Below are positions 7,785 to 16,312 of a stretch of DNA of 64,000 nt, piece after piece. The first letter of the stretch is position 1. The number at the start of each line of letters is the position of its first letter. Made by a program: the position numbers and the translations under genes. The notes under the pieces were generated by a model. It did not search any database and was not told the DNA's origin. It saw only the letters and a list, made by a program, of their open reading frames with translations. Source of the stretch: CAYMSO01 sp964393185 (lineage in GTDB: Bacteria > Patescibacteriota > Dojkabacteria > J137); contig CAYMSO010000005.1 of assembly GCA_964393185.1 (NCBI GenBank), positions 1-64,000 of the forward strand. The letters run 5' to 3'.

Positions 7785-8408
7785 ATGAAGCTTATATTAT
7801 TATCTAAGCATTTTACTGAAAACATTTGCAAAGAGCTGTTGAGTACAACTAGCTTAAAACCAGAAAAAGTTAGAATCGCATTTATAGCAAACGCAGGTGA
7901 TCTAGAAGCCAGCAAAGAGTATATCGAGCTTTCCAAAAAAGAGTTACAAAGCTTTGGGTTAAATCCAGAAAACTTGGATTTAGAAAACTATATTAATAAC
8001 TCAGAAAATTTGGAGAAAGAACTGGCAAAATATCATGCAGCTTTCTTTACTGGAGGCAATGTATTCTATCTAAGACATATGTTCGAAAAAACCGGTCTGT
8101 TTAAAATCTATAAAAGAATCCTGGAGAAAAGCTTAATTCATATTGGATTTAGCGCTGGCAGCATGATCTGTAGTCCCCACTTAAGATATTATAAACACAT
8201 GGACATTTCCGAAGAAGGCTTTAAAGTTCTTGATGATGGATTAAATTTATTTCCTCACTTTATTGTTCCACACTACAGTAATAAGATTAAATATACCAAA
8301 GCATTCGAAAAAATAGTGAAACACTTAGAAAAACCAGAAGATTTAGTTATTCCTCTTGAAAATCATCAGGGAATTGTTATAAATAATAGTAACTGGGAAA
8401 TTATCTAA
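7785..8408 (+). CDS. S51-family peptidase (peptidase E-like)
   Basis: A 207-residue cytoplasmic protein of the dipeptidase E / cyanophycinase fold. FFTGGNVFYLRHM at 87-99 matches the conserved glycine-rich loop, GFSAGSMI at 121-128 carries the nucleophile Ser123 in the G-x-S-A-G elbow, and LFPHFIVPHY holds the candidate catalytic His. Family members cleave Asp-X dipeptides or related bonds; the substrate here is not known. The stop codon overlaps the start of the exonuclease gene at 8408, so the two are translationally coupled. Confidence 0.8.
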   Translation: MKLILLSKHFTENICKELLSTTSLKPEKVRIAFIANAGDLEASKEYIELSKKELQSFGLNPENLDLENYINNSENLEKELAKYHAAFFTGGNVFYLRHMFEKTGLFKIYKRILEKSLIHIGFSAGSMICSPHLRYYKHMDISEEGFKVLDDGLNLFPHFIVPHYSNKIKYTKAFEKIVKHLEKPEDLVIPLENHQGIVINNSNWEII

Positions 8409-8986
8409 TGGAAGAGAATTTAAACCTTCAAGATGAACAAAATTTAGTTTGGCTGGATTTAGAAATGACCGGATTAGATCCGGAAATTCACACAATACTA
8501 GAGGTAGCTTGTATTGTAAGTGACAAAGACTTAAACATTCTAGAAGAAGGACCATCTATGGCAATCCACCAAACAACCAAAGCTCTAAACACTATGGATG
8601 AATGGAACATAGAAACGCATACTGCATCAGGATTAATAGCCAGAGTTAAAAATTCAAAGATAAAACTCGCAGATGCAGATAGAATTTTGGTGGAATTTGT
8701 TTCCAAATATGTACCGGAAAAGAAAGGAGTACTCTGTGGCAATTCTATACATCAGGACAAAAGATTTATATACAAGTACCTTCCCAAATTAGCTGATTAT
8801 TTACATTACAGAATGATTGATGTATCAAGCATTTCGGAGTTATATAAAAGATGGTATCCAAATGAATTACCCTTCGAAAAAAATGCAACTCACTTGGCTT
8901 ACGACGATATAAAAGAATCAATAGACCAGCTAAAATATTATAAAGAAACAATATTCAGAAACCTCCCCCAGTCTACCGACAACTGA
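8408..8986 (+). CDS. orn: Oligoribonuclease-type DEDDh 3'-5' exonuclease
   Basis: A 192-residue exonuclease that finishes RNA decay by degrading very short oligonucleotides. WLDLEMTGLDPEIHTILEVA carries the first Asp-Glu pair (Exo I), CGNSIHQDKRF the second motif, and HLAYDDIKESIDQLKYY the His-Asp motif III. This order and the length match Orn. The last residues (PQSTDN) are encoded by the start of the tandem repeat that follows, so the extreme C-terminus may be repeat-derived. Some DEDD exonucleases in small genomes act on other RNAs, so substrate range is inferred. Confidence 0.85.
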   Translation: MEENLNLQDEQNLVWLDLEMTGLDPEIHTILEVACIVSDKDLNILEEGPSMAIHQTTKALNTMDEWNIETHTASGLIARVKNSKIKLADADRILVEFVSKYVPEKKGVLCGNSIHQDKRFIYKYLPKLADYLHYRMIDVSSISELYKRWYPNELPFEKNATHLAYDDIKESIDQLKYYKETIFRNLPQSTDN

Positions 8987-9072
8987 CAACTGATAACTCA
9001 TAACCAATAACCGATAACTGATACCCCACAACTGATGACTGATAACTGATAACCGACAACCGATAATCTGAT
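8971..9072 (+). repeat. Degenerate tandem repeat, about 10-bp unit (ctgataacca-like)
   Basis: About ten imperfect copies of a unit such as AACTGATAACCGAT run from inside the last codons of the orn-type gene to just before the promoter of the HD gene. The unit varies between CTGATAACT, CCGATAACT and CCGACAAC. There is no coding potential. It may be a slipped-strand expansion. Confidence 0.85.
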
Positions 9073-9073
9073 G

Positions 9074-9079
9074 TATAAT
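9074..9079 (+). promoter_or_regulatory. -10 element of a leaderless-type promoter for the HD gene
   Basis: A perfect TATAAT ends 7 bases before the ATG at 9087. With normal -10 spacing the transcript would start on or right beside the start codon. Confidence 0.55.
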
Positions 9080-9086
9080 ACCCTTA

Positions 9087-9737
9087 ATGACCATTCTACA
9101 AATTTATTCAAAGTATCAAGTAATGCCAAATCTACAGCTCCATATGCTTAGAGTGGCAGCAGTTGCATGGCAAATATGCGAAAATATGAATTTAAGAGTG
9201 GATTTGGATAATACAGTTAAAGCCTGTTTACTTCACGACATGGGAAATATAATTAAATTTAAGCTAGATTTTATGCTTGAATTATTAGTACCTGAAGGAA
9301 AGGAATACTGGCAAAAAGTTAAAGCTAATTTTATTGCAAAATATGGCAACCAGGAGGACCTAGCAACCTACCAAATAACAAAAGAACTAGATCTGAATCC
9401 AAAGGCATATGAAATACTCAAAGCCATAGGCTTCGGAAAATCGGAAGATAATTTCAACTCTTCAGATTATAACTTTAAGATAGCAACCTATTCAGATCAA
9501 AGAGTATCTATACATGGTATAGTAAGCCTAACTACTCGTTTAGAAGAAGGTAAAGCTCGATATGCAGCAAATAAAAATGTAGTTACTAAAAAATCGGAAG
9601 AAAGTTTCATTAAACACAAAGATTTTCTATTAAAAATCGAGCACCAAATCTTTAGTAGATGTAAAATAAAACCGGAAGATATCACAGATGCGTCTTCAAA
9701 AAAATATATATATCAACTTAAAAATTATGAAATCTAA
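9087..9737 (+). CDS. HD-domain phosphohydrolase-like protein
   Basis: A 216-residue soluble protein. LHMLRVAAVAWQICENM (17-35) carries the first metal His, and the HD pair is in ACLLHDMGNIIKF (46-58, His50-Asp51), as in the HD phosphohydrolase superfamily. A later D in TYSDQRVSIHGIVSLTTRLEE is a candidate for the final metal ligand. Superfamily members hydrolyse nucleotides or cyclic nucleotides; the substrate here cannot be told. The 3' end overlaps the chosen murB start (9727) by 11 bases, so the two may be translated together. Confidence 0.75.
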   Translation: MTILQIYSKYQVMPNLQLHMLRVAAVAWQICENMNLRVDLDNTVKACLLHDMGNIIKFKLDFMLELLVPEGKEYWQKVKANFIAKYGNQEDLATYQITKELDLNPKAYEILKAIGFGKSEDNFNSSDYNFKIATYSDQRVSIHGIVSLTTRLEEGKARYAANKNVVTKKSEESFIKHKDFLLKIEHQIFSRCKIKPEDITDASSKKYIYQLKNYEI

Positions 9738-10842
9738 CTTCTTTGACTCCATTAAGACCCTTGGCATTAACATTAATTCAAACGAAGATTTAAACAATCA
9801 TTCAACAATGAGGGTAGGTGGCAAAGCGAAATATTTTATAGAGCTGAAAAACACAGAGAGACTGCGAGATATTTTAGAACTAGCAAATCAAGAAAAAGTA
9901 AAAGTACTTATACTGGGAGATGGTAGTAATACATTATTTACAGGAGATTATGATGGATTAGTTATTAAAAACTGCATTAAAGGTATTCATTCAACGTTTG
10001 AAGATGAAAATTACATAGAGTTAAAAGTCGGAGCAGGAGAAAACTGGCATAAACTTGTAGAGTATTGTGTTAATAATAATTATGCAGGAATGGAAAATCT
10101 AGCTTATATTCCTGGAACAGTGGGAGCAGCTCCAGTACAAAATATTGCTGCATATGGTCAGGTACAAGAAGATACGTTTGTAAGTCTCGAGGCAATCCAT
10201 ATGAAGACACTAGAAATAAAGACATTCACAAAAGAGGAGTGCCAATTTGCTTATAGAACAAGTGTATTTAAGACAAAATATCCAGGTGAGTACTGTGTTA
10301 TTAATGTAAGCTATAAACTGAGAAAGGCTCTACAATACATCCCGGATACATCGTACCACTCAAGATACGAATCATTACTAGGTGAGTTAGAGCAAATAGC
10401 CAAACCACCATACACTCTAAAAGATGTTTTTAATGCAGTAGTAAGCATTAGGAAGAAAAAGTTACCAGATCCATCTATAGTAGGGACTTTGGGAAGCTTT
10501 TTTCTCAATCCGTTTGTAACCAAAACCAAACTAGAGAAGTTGCAAAAAGTATTTCCAGGGCTACAATATTACCCAGTAGACAAGATGCAGTATCCAAACC
10601 TTGATGAAGAAATACTAAAGACAAGCGAAATAGTTAAAATTCCAGCCGGATGGCTTCTCGATGAGCTTGGATGGAAAGGAAAGGCAATAGGTAACGTAAG
10701 CACATTCGATAAGCAAGCTCTATGCGTTATTACAACAGGCCCAGTCTCTGGTGAAGACGTACTTAAATATACAAACATGATGAAAAAGAGTGTAAAAGAT
10801 GCAACTGGAATAGATCTGCTTTCAGAAGTAAATATTGTGTAA
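9727..10842 (+). CDS. murB: UDP-N-acetylenolpyruvoylglucosamine reductase (MurB)
   Basis: An FAD- and NADPH-dependent reductase that makes UDP-N-acetylmuramate, the second step after MurA. The FAD domain is clear: STMRVGGKAKYF (26-37), LGDGSNTLF (63-71) and GMENLAYIPGTVGAAPVQNIAAYG. YRTSVFK and GTLGSFFLNP (the catalytic Ser region) follow, then a C-terminal PAGWLLDELGWKGKAIGNV. I chose ATG 9727 because the protein then starts just before the first conserved segment (SIKTLGININ); an in-frame ATG at 9688 would add 13 unlike residues inside the HD gene. Length 371 aa, typical of the longer MurB type. Confidence 0.9.
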   Translation: MKSNFFDSIKTLGININSNEDLNNHSTMRVGGKAKYFIELKNTERLRDILELANQEKVKVLILGDGSNTLFTGDYDGLVIKNCIKGIHSTFEDENYIELKVGAGENWHKLVEYCVNNNYAGMENLAYIPGTVGAAPVQNIAAYGQVQEDTFVSLEAIHMKTLEIKTFTKEECQFAYRTSVFKTKYPGEYCVINVSYKLRKALQYIPDTSYHSRYESLLGELEQIAKPPYTLKDVFNAVVSIRKKKLPDPSIVGTLGSFFLNPFVTKTKLEKLQKVFPGLQYYPVDKMQYPNLDEEILKTSEIVKIPAGWLLDELGWKGKAIGNVSTFDKQALCVITTGPVSGEDVLKYTNMMKKSVKDATGIDLLSEVNIV

Positions 10843-10908
10843 TAATAACACTTACGTATCGCTAAAAATTAATATATATTAACAATTCCGTCCTACTTAC
10901 CAGCTTTC

Positions 10909-10975
10909 ATTGACAATTTGTGATTATCATGTTTCGTGATATTTTATCAATTGTCAATAGATATTTTATCTATTG
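10909..10975. promoter_or_regulatory. Overlapping perfect inverted repeats upstream of mutL
   Basis: Two nested inverted repeats are visible. ATTGACAATT (10909-10918) pairs with AATTGTCAAT (10949-10958). CAATAGATA (10955-10963) pairs with TATCTATTG (10967-10975) around TTT. A TATAAT follows at 10988-10993. This looks like operator sites over a promoter, but the nearest downstream start codon (mutL, 11369) is about 375 bases away. Regulator unknown. Confidence 0.45.
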
Positions 10976-10993
10976 TAAAAATAGTAGTATAAT

Positions 10994-11367
10994 TTCTATT
11001 TAAAGTAGAGAATTTCGTATGGAATTGGGCTATTTAGAGTAGAATCTAGTATTAAAATATACAATTAATAAGATCTTTGATAACAAAACTCTAAAATCTA
11101 ACCATCTATTGGGGATATATTCTGTCAGTCGAAATTGACAACTATTTAAGCAGATAACTATAATTGATCAAAAAATATGATCATTTGTGTGAATTGCTTA
11201 TAAGAAGTATACTATTAGAGTACTATTATTATTCAATCAAATTACTTGAATAAATGCAAGTAATTATTTGATAATGTAATATATACAATATAATGTTATG
11301 CAAAGAGTTGCTTGATAAATTTAAAATATTGATTTAAAAATTTTAATTCGTAACATCGCATACTTTC
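10994..11367 (+). other. Non-coding stretch before mutL
   Basis: There is no credible ORF on either strand. It is AT-rich and includes a TGATCA-AAAAATA-TGATCA palindrome pair and, near its end, a promoter-like TTGATA (11268-11273) plus TATAAT (11289-11294) with a 15-base spacer, about 75 bases before mutL. The part between the upstream TATAAT at 10988 and this promoter could encode an untranslated RNA, but I see no known RNA family. Confidence 0.3.
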
Positions 11368-11368
11368 A

Positions 11369-13180
11369 ATGGGCAAAATTAAAGTATTATCACAAGAATT
11401 AATCAATATGATTGCAGCAGGAGAGGTGGTTGAACGCCCATCTTCAGTTGTAAAGGAACTTATAGAAAACTCAGTTGATGCGCAATCAACAGAAATCTTT
11501 GTTTACATAGAGAATTCCGGCGAAGACTTAATACATATCAAGGATAACGGTGTCGGAATGAATCAAGATGATGCCAAAATGGCTCTTGTACAGCATGCAA
11601 CCTCCAAAATTAAAGATAAAACTGATCTAGAAAATATTCTAACTTTAGGCTTTAGAGGCGAAGCTTTAGCCAGCATATCTTCAGTTTCCGAAAAAACTAT
11701 AATCTTAACTAAAGCCGAAAATGCAGACGGAGTAAGAGTAGAAGCCGTTTCCAAAAATATATCCGTAAATCAGTTAAATCTTAGTACTTGCGGGACAGAA
11801 GTAAAGATCTATGGACTTTTTAATAATATTCCAGCAAGAAAAAAGTTCTTAAAATCTCCAAATACTGAGCTAAAACATATTATCAATACTTTTATAGAAG
11901 TTGCCCTGCCTTATACTAATATTCATTTCGAGCTATATCATAACTCAAAGTTGATATACAGATTAACAAAAACTTCCGATATCAAAACTAGAATTTACGA
12001 AATTTGGGGAAAGAAAGTTGCTCAGGATTTCTTGAATATCGAATTACAAGATTCTGACATACATGGGCTCCTTCAGATTCCCGAAACCGCCCAACAGAAG
12101 GCACCTATACAATTTAGTTTCATTAATAATAGATACATCAAAAGCAACTTAATTAATGCTGCTGTTAGGCAAGCATACAATGGATACATACATAGAGATT
12201 TAAAACCCAACTTTATACTTTTTCTAAAACTAAATCCCAAGGAAGTTGATATTAATGTTCATCCAAGAAAGTTGGAAGCCAAATTTTCGAATGATCAGTT
12301 TATATTTAACAAAGTGCATAGTTTTACCAAATATGCTCTGGAAAAACATACTAAAGCTAAGTTAGCTAATGCATTTAAAAAAGATGAAGATAGAGTAACC
12401 GACCCTACCTTCCTACAAGAACAAAATCAGAAACCTTATCAAACTAACTCTAATAATCAAAAAATAAACCATACTTTTACAACTAATACCTTTAAAGGTA
12501 CGCGTATAAAAGAAGCTATGAGTTTCACAAGGCAGCTCTTTGCACTCAATGATTTAGGGCTTGGGAATGCGCCCGAAACGCCTACTGATTTTATTGGCTA
12601 CAAACCTTTTCAGGTATTTAGTACATACATTTGTTTTGAAAATGAGAAAAATGAATTAATATTTATAGATCAGCACGCAGCAGCCGAAAAAATTACATTC
12701 GAAAAACTCATCAAAACAGTTAATAATCCTAGTACCAAACCTTTGCTGGTACCGGAAATTATCAATTTCAAATCAACAGCCGACAAAAATGAGATAGTTT
12801 TAAAAATAGATGAGTTAGCTAAGATTGGTATAATAATTTCTGAATTTACAGATAAATCTGTTCAAGTTACAGAAATACCCGAAATATTAACCACTTTGAA
12901 TATACAAGATACCGTAAACGATATTTTGACTGATAACCCTGAGATTCTAAGCACCTACAATTCTAAATACAAAGTTTCTAAAGAGCTTTACTTGTTTATT
13001 GCCTCAGCTGCGTGCCACAGTTCTATTAGAGCAGGACAAAAGCTCGAAGAAAATGAGATGTTAAATATTATAAAAGAGCTATTATTATTAGATGAGCCAG
13101 GTAATTGCCCGCATGGAAGACCAACAATGTGGAAAATATCAAAAACCGAAATGGAAAAGAATTTTGTGCGTAATCTATAA
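11369..13180 (+). CDS. mutL: DNA mismatch repair protein MutL (endonuclease type)
   Basis: A 603-residue GHKL ATPase that couples mismatch recognition to strand removal. The N-terminal ATPase motifs are clear: ELIENSVDAQ, DNGVGM, TSKI and GFRGEALASISSV. A Ser/Thr/Asn/Gln-rich linker spans about residues 330-385. The C-terminal domain carries the metal-dependent nuclease motif DQHAAAEKITFEK (DQHA-x2-E-x4-E), ACHSSIRAG and CPHGRP, so it should nick DNA itself, unlike the MutH-dependent E. coli type. No mutS is in this window. The DUF192 gene follows 5 bases later. Start ATG 11369, no Shine-Dalgarno. Confidence 0.93.
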   Translation: MGKIKVLSQELINMIAAGEVVERPSSVVKELIENSVDAQSTEIFVYIENSGEDLIHIKDNGVGMNQDDAKMALVQHATSKIKDKTDLENILTLGFRGEALASISSVSEKTIILTKAENADGVRVEAVSKNISVNQLNLSTCGTEVKIYGLFNNIPARKKFLKSPNTELKHIINTFIEVALPYTNIHFELYHNSKLIYRLTKTSDIKTRIYEIWGKKVAQDFLNIELQDSDIHGLLQIPETAQQKAPIQFSFINNRYIKSNLINAAVRQAYNGYIHRDLKPNFILFLKLNPKEVDINVHPRKLEAKFSNDQFIFNKVHSFTKYALEKHTKAKLANAFKKDEDRVTDPTFLQEQNQKPYQTNSNNQKINHTFTTNTFKGTRIKEAMSFTRQLFALNDLGLGNAPETPTDFIGYKPFQVFSTYICFENEKNELIFIDQHAAAEKITFEKLIKTVNNPSTKPLLVPEIINFKSTADKNEIVLKIDELAKIGIIISEFTDKSVQVTEIPEILTTLNIQDTVNDILTDNPEILSTYNSKYKVSKELYLFIASAACHSSIRAGQKLEENEMLNIIKELLLLDEPGNCPHGRPTMWKISKTEMEKNFVRNL

Positions 13181-13185
13181 TAACT

Positions 13186-13701
13186 ATGAGCAGAGATAAC
13201 CTAAAAACAACAGTTATAATTTTGTGCATCCTGCTACTAACAATAGGCCTTGGCGTTATCTATTGGAAAATACCGCAGTTATCAAACAACGACACTAATT
13301 ATTCGGAGAAGCTGCATCTATACTTAACACAGCAAAAAGATGGCCAACTAATTACCTTAGATTACAAAAATACATATTTAGTTTTAGAAGCGGCAGTCAC
13401 CGATAAAGCGCACGAAAAAGGATTAATGTACAAAACTGAATTAGAAAATAATAAAGGCATGATATTTATTTACGAAAAACCCAAAGAACTTACATTTTGG
13501 ATGCTAAATACCTACATTCCGTTAGATATCATTTACTTAAATAATGAGCTTGAAGTTGTGCAATTTTACGAAAATACGAAAGTTGACCAGACGGCAGAGC
13601 TTTATCCATCTAATGTGCCAGCTAAATATGTAATAGAAGTTAACAGTGGATGGGCAGCCAACCAAGGCTTAGCAATTGGAGACAAGTTTTTACTAAGATA
13701 A
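13186..13701 (+). CDS. Membrane-anchored DUF192 protein
   Basis: A 171-residue protein with one N-terminal membrane segment (about residues 7-27) and an exported DUF192 domain. The domain shows TDKAHEKGLMYKTELENNKGMIFIYEKP, the conserved FWMLNTYIPLDIIYL, and the final YVIEVNSGWAANQGLAIGDK. The biochemical role of DUF192 is not established; many members are exported. It is 5 bases after mutL and probably co-transcribed with it, which looks like convenience rather than a functional link. Confidence 0.85.
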   Translation: MSRDNLKTTVIILCILLLTIGLGVIYWKIPQLSNNDTNYSEKLHLYLTQQKDGQLITLDYKNTYLVLEAAVTDKAHEKGLMYKTELENNKGMIFIYEKPKELTFWMLNTYIPLDIIYLNNELEVVQFYENTKVDQTAELYPSNVPAKYVIEVNSGWAANQGLAIGDKFLLR

Positions 13702-13803
13702 ATTAGACTTATCAGACTTAATTAACCAGTTCTTTCTGCTATAATTTAATCTGAGCTATTTATTTACTCAAAATTAGTAATAATTCTTAAACAATTTGTA
13801 CTT

Positions 13804-14400
13804 ATGAGTTATTTAGTACCAACAGTAATAGAGAAGTCACGATCAGGCGAAAGAGCTTATGATATTTATTCAAGATTATTATTGGAAAGAATAATATTTA
13901 TAGGAACAGGCATTGATAGTAATGTTGCCAATGCAGTTATTGCCCAATTATTATTCTTAGAAAAAGAAAATCCCGAAAAAGATATAACTATGTATGTTAA
14001 TTCACCAGGTGGTTCAGTTTACTCAGGGTTGGCAATAATCGATACAATGAACTATATCAAGCCAGACGTTATCACAGTTTCCACTGGGGTTTCTGCTTCT
14101 ATGGGAGGATTAATTCTGTCATCTGGGGCAAAAGGCAAAAGATTTGCATTAAAACATAGCATGATCCATATGCATCAACCTATTCAAATGTCGGAGGGTG
14201 GAGCAGCGCAAGCAAGCGATGTAGACATACAAGCAAAAGAAATACTTAGATTAAAAGATTTACTTGCTCAAATGCTGGCCGATAATACTGGACAAACAAA
14301 AGAAACAATTATAAAAGATTTTGACAGAGATGTTCATATGACAGCTGAGCAAGCTATGAAATATGGATTTATTGATAAAATAATTGACAAGAAAAAATAG
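13804..14400 (+). CDS. clpP: ATP-dependent Clp protease proteolytic subunit (ClpP)
   Basis: A 198-residue serine protease subunit of the Clp barrel. The catalytic Ser99 is in SASMGG, His124 is in IHMHQP, and the Asp is in FDRDVHMT (about 174). MYVNSPGGSVYSG forms the substrate-binding strand region, and EQAMKYGFIDKII is the usual C-terminal motif. The Clp ATPase partner is not in this window. It stands as a single gene with its own upstream region (a TATAAT about 60 bases before the start). Confidence 0.94.
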   Translation: MSYLVPTVIEKSRSGERAYDIYSRLLLERIIFIGTGIDSNVANAVIAQLLFLEKENPEKDITMYVNSPGGSVYSGLAIIDTMNYIKPDVITVSTGVSASMGGLILSSGAKGKRFALKHSMIHMHQPIQMSEGGAAQASDVDIQAKEILRLKDLLAQMLADNTGQTKETIIKDFDRDVHMTAEQAMKYGFIDKIIDKKK

Positions 14401-14582
14401 TATTAGACTTGAATCAGTAAACCTACAACTAGATTACCAACTTTTAACAAAATTATGTATATTTTGTACAAATTATGCATTTTGGAATAGAATAGAGAGG
14501 GAGGGTCCAAAGAGATCAAAAGCTTTTACTACTGAATTATTGCAATAAAAGATTTTTGTAGTAAAATTATTAATTTGAAAAT

Positions 14583-14656
14583 GAGCATGTAGCTCAGCTG
14601 GCTAGAGCATTCCCTTGACGTGGGAAAGGTCACAGGTTCGAACCCTGTCATGCTCA
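14583..14656 (+). tRNA. tRNA-Val(GAC)
   Basis: The acceptor stem 14583-14589 pairs with 14649-14655. The anticodon arm TTCCC-TTGACGT-GGGAA gives anticodon GAC (valine). Discriminator A is at 14656, followed by TTCA, so CCA is not encoded (unlike tRNA-Val(TAC) in this window). It lies 21 bases before the ThrRS-like gene on the same strand. Confidence 0.95.
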
Positions 14657-14677
14657 TTCATTTTTAGAAATAATATT

Positions 14678-16246
14678 ATGAATTTTAATTTTTCAGCTTC
14701 AGATGAAGAAAAGCATTCAGCAGCACATGTGTTGGCTACTGCAGTCAAAAGACTTTTTCCTTTTGCAAAAGTTGGTATAGGTCCAGTCACAAAAACAGGA
14801 TTTTATTATGATTTTGACTTAGGAGATCATGAACTATCTCAAGTTGATCTAAAAAAAATAGAAACAACTGCAAATGAAATAATCAAAGAAAATCTAAATT
14901 TTCAGCAAGTAATGTATTCAAGGGAATCAGGACAGAATATGCTTTTACAAATAGGAGAGATTTACAAGGCAGAATTGATCAATTCCATTCCGGACGACAA
15001 TATCAGCTTTTATAAGGTAGGCAATGAGTTTATAGACTTATGCAGGGGGCCACATGTTTCATCTACCGGACAACTTGGAATCATAACAGTTTCGAACACG
15101 GAAAAGGTACACTGGAAAGATAATCCCGACAGAGCCAAGTTAACAAGAATCTACGGATTACTCTTTAAAAATGTTACAGAATTTAATAAATACGTAGAAG
15201 CAAAAAAGAATCTTAAAGAAAATAATTTTATAACTATAGGCACACGATCAAACATAATTTCTCATTATTCAAGTCCTAACTTAACATTATCTCCAAGAGG
15301 AACTATTTTAATCAGAAAGATTCAACAATTAGTTTACAACAAACTTAGAGAATTCAGAGCTATTCCTTTGATAATTTCGAAAAGTTTAGAAGATGTACAA
15401 GCTAATTTCGAAGAAATTAGTAATATATTTAACAGACAGATAACTAGCTACAAAAGATTACCATTAACTTATACTTCTGAGTGTTTAACTAAATATGAAG
15501 TTAATCAAAGAAATGTGATTTTTAGTACGCAGAATTTTAAAACTTTCCTACAAGATCAGGAAATCGTTAGTACATTAATAAAATATGTCGAAGCTCTTAT
15601 AGATCTTTCACTCGAGGTTTCTTCAAGTGTAACAGTTGATTTGCTAAGTACAAATATCGAAGATCAATATGTGGCAACAATCTCTAACTATTTGCAAAAA
15701 AAGATAGTATCTCACAATAAAGTAATAACTAGCCTGCCACAGGATACTCATCTGCAACTAGATTTTAAACTTACAAATTCAAATAATTCAGTTACAAAAA
15801 TAATCTCGTTAGCTTTAAAAAAGAATTCTGCCGATAAATTTATGAATGCTGTGAATCATAAAGAAACAGCAATAACAATTGAATGTAATATTAATAGCTT
15901 TATGATGATGGTCTATTTATTGGAAGAGTATAGAACTAAGCTACCTATAAAACTACACCCAATCACAACTAAGTGTATTCCTATAAATAATAAATATGTT
16001 GACTATGCTTTCGATATAAAAAATACAATGAATGCCCATGGTATTATTTGTGAAGTAGATACATCAGCTAAAAAATTTACTCACAAAATTAAAAATGCCG
16101 AAAAACAAAGTGTACCTTTTATATTCGTTGTCGGAAACAAAGAAATGTCGAATAAGGCAATCTCTGTAAGAAAAAAGGGACAGGAAATAGGATTATTGAA
16201 TATGGAAGATGCAATTAATCATATAAAACAGGAATTAGCTATTTGA
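14678..16246 (+). CDS. ThrRS paralogue with intact editing domain and degenerate catalytic core
   Basis: A 522-residue protein laid out like threonyl-tRNA synthetase without the TGS domain. Residues 1-180 are the N2 editing domain with all four ligands: H13-x3-H17 (KHSAAH) and C122-x3-H126 (LCRGPH), plus KVHWKDNPDRAKLTRIYG. Residues 430-522 are the anticodon-binding domain. The middle (185-425) follows the synthetase core in order (SYKRLPL for the SYRELPLR motif 2 region) but has lost its key residues: no MNCPGH zinc Cys, no DDAHIF His, no HRA..GS.ER motif 3. It should not make Thr-AMP. I infer a trans-editing factor that clears Ser-tRNAThr, by analogy with the split archaeal ThrRS-ed. Start ATG 14678; an upstream in-frame ATG would lie inside the tRNA. 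Confidence 0.8.
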   Translation: MNFNFSASDEEKHSAAHVLATAVKRLFPFAKVGIGPVTKTGFYYDFDLGDHELSQVDLKKIETTANEIIKENLNFQQVMYSRESGQNMLLQIGEIYKAELINSIPDDNISFYKVGNEFIDLCRGPHVSSTGQLGIITVSNTEKVHWKDNPDRAKLTRIYGLLFKNVTEFNKYVEAKKNLKENNFITIGTRSNIISHYSSPNLTLSPRGTILIRKIQQLVYNKLREFRAIPLIISKSLEDVQANFEEISNIFNRQITSYKRLPLTYTSECLTKYEVNQRNVIFSTQNFKTFLQDQEIVSTLIKYVEALIDLSLEVSSSVTVDLLSTNIEDQYVATISNYLQKKIVSHNKVITSLPQDTHLQLDFKLTNSNNSVTKIISLALKKNSADKFMNAVNHKETAITIECNINSFMMMVYLLEEYRTKLPIKLHPITTKCIPINNKYVDYAFDIKNTMNAHGIICEVDTSAKKFTHKIKNAEKQSVPFIFVVGNKEMSNKAISVRKKGQEIGLLNMEDAINHIKQELAI

Positions 16247-16271
16247 GTAAATTAGCATAATTTGGTATTAT
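16243..16271 (+). promoter_or_regulatory. Promoter of the infC-rpmI-rplT operon
   Basis: TTGAGT (16243-16248) and TATTAT (16266-16271) are 17 bases apart. The -35 overlaps the last codons of the ThrRS-like gene. The predicted start near 16278 leaves about 35 bases before the ATT start of infC. Confidence 0.55.
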
Positions 16272-16312
16272 CTTTTGTGTATTAACTTATTAGCTTTAAT
16301 AGAATAAAAATT

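Noticed and set aside
8971..9072. CRISPR array
   Set aside because: Units are about 10 bases, degenerate and without spacers; no cas genes are nearby.
9688..9726. Longer murB start at 9688
   Set aside because: The added 13 residues lie inside the HD gene, have no MurB similarity, and the ATG at 9727 begins just before the first conserved segment.
14615..14677. Extended start of the ThrRS-like gene at 14615
   Set aside because: The extra 21 codons lie within tRNA-Val(GAC), and the protein's conserved start begins at the ATG at 14678.
16247..16312. T-box or other tRNA-sensing leader before infC
   Set aside because: The leader is only about 35 bases from the predicted start and has no T-box sequence; the thrS relationship is coincidental.
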